The notes beneath the pieces were generated by a model. The model was not told the origin of the DNA and ran no database searches. It saw only the letters and a program-made list of their open reading frames with translations. From assembly GCF_028858725.1 (NCBI RefSeq), contig NC_084769.1, positions 14,075,501-14,139,500 of the forward strand: a stretch of 64,000 bases of DNA. The letters are read 5' to 3'. The stretch comes from Colius striatus. Taxonomy: Eukaryota; Chordata; Aves; Coliiformes; Coliidae. Shown here in pieces: positions 61,093-64,000 of this stretch. How positions within the stretch are numbered: position 1 is the stretch's first letter; each line of letters starts with the position of its first letter. Both the position numbers and the translations under genes were made by a program.

Positions 61093-61477
61093 CTAAAGAA
61101 AGTTTAAACTGCCATTTGCTGGGAATTTCAGACTTTGCCTGGAAGTGCTTTCTGATCTGACAGCAGAATTGCTGCTTTTACGTGAATGTGAGTTAACCCG
61201 GGAAACCGAAGCTTTTGATCTAAAGCACCTCTTCACAGAAGACAGCCTCTGAATGGCACAGGGGCTACATTGGAACGTGCACTGGCACACACATGCTGAG
61301 GACTCAAATGCACCAAGATGGAAGCTGGTGGCTGGCCCCTGTGCTGCTGCCGGCAACATGAAATGCCCAGGCTTGGTAAAAGCTGTGTGACTGTCATCCC
61401 ATTCCTGAGGAGGTGGAGGGAAAATTTCCAGCCTTCTTGCTGCTTTGCTCAGGAAGCACATGGGCAGCAGCTGTAAT
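61093..61477 (-). CDS. Weak candidate terminal exon on the minus strand, unknown protein
   Basis: On the minus strand a splice-acceptor-like sequence (gtactttcattacag) is followed by a continuous frame of about 127 codons to a TAG. Its C-terminal third is basic and serine-rich, with RCFRSKASVSRVNSHSRKSS and a SLKFPANGSLNFL end; the middle is cysteine-bearing. It has some codon-like character and a few CpGs, unlike neighbouring DNA. No family recognised, no partner exon found, and it would lie antisense within the kelch intron. Chance remains the most likely explanation. Confidence 0.18.
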
Positions 61478-62207
61478 GAAAGTACTCTGTGGGTGTAAAT
61501 ATTTGTATGCTACTGTACAAAATTTGGGCAAATTTTGTACATTTCCTGTTTAGTTGTTCTGGGTTTTTTAATTAGAAATAATTGGGCCAAGTAGGCATAG
61601 GTTTATCCCACCTCAAATCAAAAGAACAGATTTGCTGCACAATCATGATGTTGAGCTGACAGCTGTATGTCTTTATCCACTGGGATGCTAAATACATGCA
61701 TATAATACCCTGTAACTGTGGAAAAACAGGCATTATACTGCAGTACTGCAGAGGCTAACAGAGTGTCCACACTGACAGATTGGTACCTATCAGTTCCCAT
61801 CCTGATCCCTTCACTTAAATAGTCTCAGAACTGGGAGACTCCATGCCCTCATTTGCTGATACACGTTACCTCAGACATGTTACCAACACAAACCCCACAA
61901 TTTGGCCTAATGCTTCATAATTTCTTTCTTTTGTGCTTTTTAAAGCAACGTGCTTCAAAACAAGGTTGTTCTCGGTTCTCCTGTCTTCACAGAACACAGG
62001 GACATCTTGTGGCAAGTAAAGGGATAGTCTTATTTTTTCCAGACGCATCCTCACTTCAACTGGTTTTCAGTTAAACGTAAGACTAACTTCTGGTCAAGTG
62101 CTAACGCATTCTTTTCATCTGTAAGATTCACTTCTCCCAAATTTTGTTTGAAGTACGGGTTTGTATTAAGTAGTGAAAGAAGACCAAGCCTTGGTTTCTC
62201 CACTATT

Positions 62208-62299
62208 GCAAATGCAGGGTACTGGAGTTGATCATTTGCAAGTGTAAGGTACTAGAGTTGATCACTATGGCAAATGTAGGGTACTGGAGCTGATCACTT
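62208..62299. repeat. Three-copy minisatellite, 30-32 bp unit
   Basis: Units start at 62208, 62238 and 62270. Each begins gcaa(a/g)tg, contains ggtact(g/a)gag and ends (t/c)tgatca. Copies are imperfect, so the array is not very recent. It lies about 280 bp upstream of the splice acceptor of the first kelch coding exon. Confidence 0.93.
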
Positions 62300-62670
62300 C
62301 AGCTCACTGACACTCTTTGGGAAACTTTCAGCTGCAGGAATGTACCTGTCCCAGTCTTGCTGAGATAAGACTCTGAGAGTCAGCATTCCAAGTGCTTTAC
62401 TTCAGTTACCCTATTGACATAGACAGACAAAATTGTCAGGTTGCTTTTGATGGGAATGAAAACACACTAACTTTTAATCAAAAGGCAGAGACTCTTCTCT
62501 TTATTACCATCTGCTTTTAATTATTGTTATTTACCTTTTTCTTTAAAACCTGACGCTATTCTTTGTTGTTTTTACAGAGAGGGTCTAAACCCCATCCCTG
62601 ATGTTTTAGGACCCTGCCCTGACGTGCTGTCCTTGCAAGCTGATACTTGGATAAGATCCTAGTTGTCAGC

Positions 62671-62833
62671 ATGAAAGGAAAAGCTGCAGGCAGTGGGTGG
62701 CAATGTGCACCCCAAAAGCAGCCCTCTCCCTGCGACCGCCACAAACACGCCTGCACTGTCTGCCGGGGGTTTGTGTATCTCCATGGAGGACGGAGCACCA
62801 CCAGCCTCGGGGATTTCTGGAGATACAACATAG
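62671..62833 (+). CDS. Kelch-repeat protein, first coding exon (partial gene)
   Basis: The exon runs 62578-62833, with a strong acceptor (tttttacag) and a gt donor (caacatag|gtgtgt). An in-frame TGA at 62641 lies upstream, so the ATG at 62671 (A at -3) is the first possible start. It encodes 54 codons plus one base: a polar N-terminus, then HACTVCRGFVYLHGG and GDFWRYNI. The hydrophobic strand ending in a GG doublet, followed by a tyrosine, is the kelch-blade signature. Spliced in phase 1 to 63626, it completes the Y-x6-W spacing of the blade (RYNI/AKNEWEML). Kelch repeats fold as beta-propellers that bind proteins. With the first blade so near the start and no BTB domain ahead of it, this resembles KLHDC-type proteins rather than KLHL proteins, but the specific gene is not recognised. 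Confidence 0.88.
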
Positions 62834-63625
62834 GTGTGTTTGCCCCTTCTCTTGCATGTTGGGACTAAGGAGATTCTGCATCCAGTCGTTATGAAATTGG
62901 GGATACTCTTGTAGTTAACAGATGATCCCCATTTAAAGTCTTTCCATCAAAATCATGGATAAACAACATTTTGTTCATTGGGTGAATGGTGTGTGTTGCA
63001 GGTGTCTCAAAGTCTATTCAGTTCCTTTTTGTTTCTCCTCAGTCAGAAATAGAGTCATGTAAAATATCCAAGTTCTGATGAGGGATGGCTTTCTGAACTC
63101 TTTAACATGGGAGTAGTTTATGCATGTAAAAGTGCACAAAGGGAACACGTGAATACACCACCATGTAGGACTTTATTAATCACACACTGTCAAATATGAC
63201 TCTATTTTTTGACTCAATGTGTGGTGTTCCCTGTTCAATTGTTGTTACTGGAATAAACTGTAGACTTGTGCTGGGGTTCATAGAATCATAGAATGGTAGG
63301 GTTGGAAGGGACCTTTAGAGATCATCTAGTCCAACCCCCCTGCAGAAGCAGGGTTACATGTTCATGGAAAGTTGAATTTTGATGTAGGTAACAGCACAGT
63401 ATTAAAATAAAAGCAGAAACAAGATCAATTTCTATTTCTGTTAGCTCAATAGAAGAATGCACATCATTCTGGGGGAGCTTTCCTCTCTGTTAACTCAGAA
63501 GGCTAAGTGCTTCATTTTCCTCACTGACTGGCAGTGCAGCCAAACTCAAAGCTGATCTTTTCACCTTTTCCTTAATGTTTGTGTGTTGAGTGTCCCCTTG
63601 TCTTAACTTCAGCTTTGGTTTACAG
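62834..63625 (+). other. Kelch-gene intron
   Basis: A 792-bp intron bounded by gtgtgt and a pyrimidine-rich acceptor (cagctttggtttacag) with a branch-point-like cttaac at 63602-63607. It contains a short antisense CR1 tail at 63279-63351. Confidence 0.8.
63279..63351 (-). mobile_element. Short CR1 3'-tail fragment in kelch intron
   Basis: About 73 bp of CR1 3' end (tcatagaatcatagaatggt through ccccctgcagaagcag). Antisense to the host gene, as are all other CR1 copies between the CpG island and this exon. Its near-consensus sequence suggests a relatively young insertion. Confidence 0.95.
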
Positions 63626-63705
63626 CGAAAAATGAATGGGAAATGCTGGATTGCTCAAGAAATGGTCCAGAAGAACTGGAGGAACATTCAATGGTGGCTT
63701 ATAAG
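63626..63705 (+). CDS. Kelch-repeat protein, second coding exon (partial gene)
   Basis: Eighty bases between a tttacag acceptor and an aag|gtagca donor. Joined to the single leftover base of the previous exon it gives exactly 27 codons: AKNEWEMLDCS, an acidic linker GPEELEEHS, then MVAYK. NEWEML supplies the conserved tryptophan closing the first kelch blade, and EEHSMVAYK is the usual start of the next blade's first strand (H-s-m-v-x-y). The exon leaves phase 0, so the following exon, outside the window, should begin with the next blade's GG strand. The frame and both splice sites agree, so this is the most secure coding call together with 62671-62833. Confidence 0.88.
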
Positions 63706-64000
63706 GTAGCAGACCAAGATTTATATAGTCTGTAGCCTAATGTTTTATTTCCTATTATCCATTGAAATAAAATGTAGCAGATTATTATGTACTGAAATAC
63801 TATACCCAGAAAAGACTTCTGTGTCAGTGCAATTCTGGATGTAGCTGTACCAATGTTTGGAACCTTTGGGAATAGAGTGACAGTAGTTTAGCTTTGCAGC
63901 AGCCTGCAGCTCCCTGATTTCCTCAGTCAATGCTCAGTACATAATAGTAATACAAAATAAAGACCTTGGCAGCACATTCTTTGACTTAGTTGTATAGTTG
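63706..64000 (+). other. Start of next kelch-gene intron
   Basis: AT-rich sequence after the gtagca donor. No further exon is seen before the window ends, so the gene continues beyond it. Confidence 0.7.

Larger units (their letters stand above)
60363..62577. other. Probable kelch-gene intron, one minus-strand exon-like frame and a minisatellite
   Basis: Intronic by position. The final bases (ctattctttgttgtttttac, ag at 62576-62577) form a strong splice acceptor with a long pyrimidine tract. Features inside are listed separately (61093-61477, 62208-62299). Confidence 0.6.

Noticed and set aside
1..64000. CRISPR arrays, operons, rRNA or tRNA genes, prophage or endogenous retrovirus
   Set aside because: No direct-repeat/spacer array, no bacterial gene organisation, no tRNA or rRNA sequence and no LTR/gag-pol-like structure recognised by eye; small RNAs could still be missed without a covariance-model search.

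Overview
This window looks like genomic DNA from a bird. Seventeen CR1 LINE fragments are scattered through it, most 5'-truncated and ending in the avian CR1 3' tail (its reverse complement, read on the + strand, is the motif tcatagaatcatagaatgg). The rest is AT-rich single-copy sequence with a few very old MIR-like SINE remnants. Nothing resembles a bacterial gene layout, and nearly all short open frames in the window are chance frames in non-coding DNA.

Layout. (1) 1-9.2 kb: non-coding sequence with two internally deleted CR1 copies, probably an intron or flank of a minus-strand gene. (2) 9.18-10.12 kb: a CpG-island promoter. It holds a CGG/CCG triplet run and a consensus minus-strand splice donor (exon ending at 9742), so a 5'UTR exon of a leftward gene probably starts here; the + side carries a GC box, CCAAT and CACGTG. 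(3) 10.1-50 kb: about 40 kb with no convincing coding exon. It contains seven CR1 copies, two MIR-like SINE remnants, several perfect hairpins, short tandem duplications, a CpG-rich patch at 45.9-46.1 kb and one weak candidate secreted-peptide exon at 40.9 kb. (4) 49.96-51.0 kb: a second, larger CpG island with rightward 5'UTR exon candidates (donor after 50417; exon 50801-50846). (5) 51-64 kb: the first intron and first coding exons of a rightward kelch-repeat gene. The coding exons 62671-62833 and 63626-63705 join in phase and give most of one kelch blade. The intron holds a dense CR1 cluster, all antisense to the gene, including a nested pair.

How it fits together: two CpG-island promoters about 40 kb apart appear to drive one gene leftward out of the window and one kelch gene rightward out of it. 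Neither gene is complete here and neither could be named with confidence.

Most notable observation: two CR1 copies (46.19 and 58.08 kb) share about 120-140 bp of non-CR1 sequence fused at the same internal CR1 position, while the sequence beyond their CR1 3' ends is unrelated. That pattern fits a chimeric or 5'-transduced CR1 that moved as a unit better than it fits a segmental duplication.
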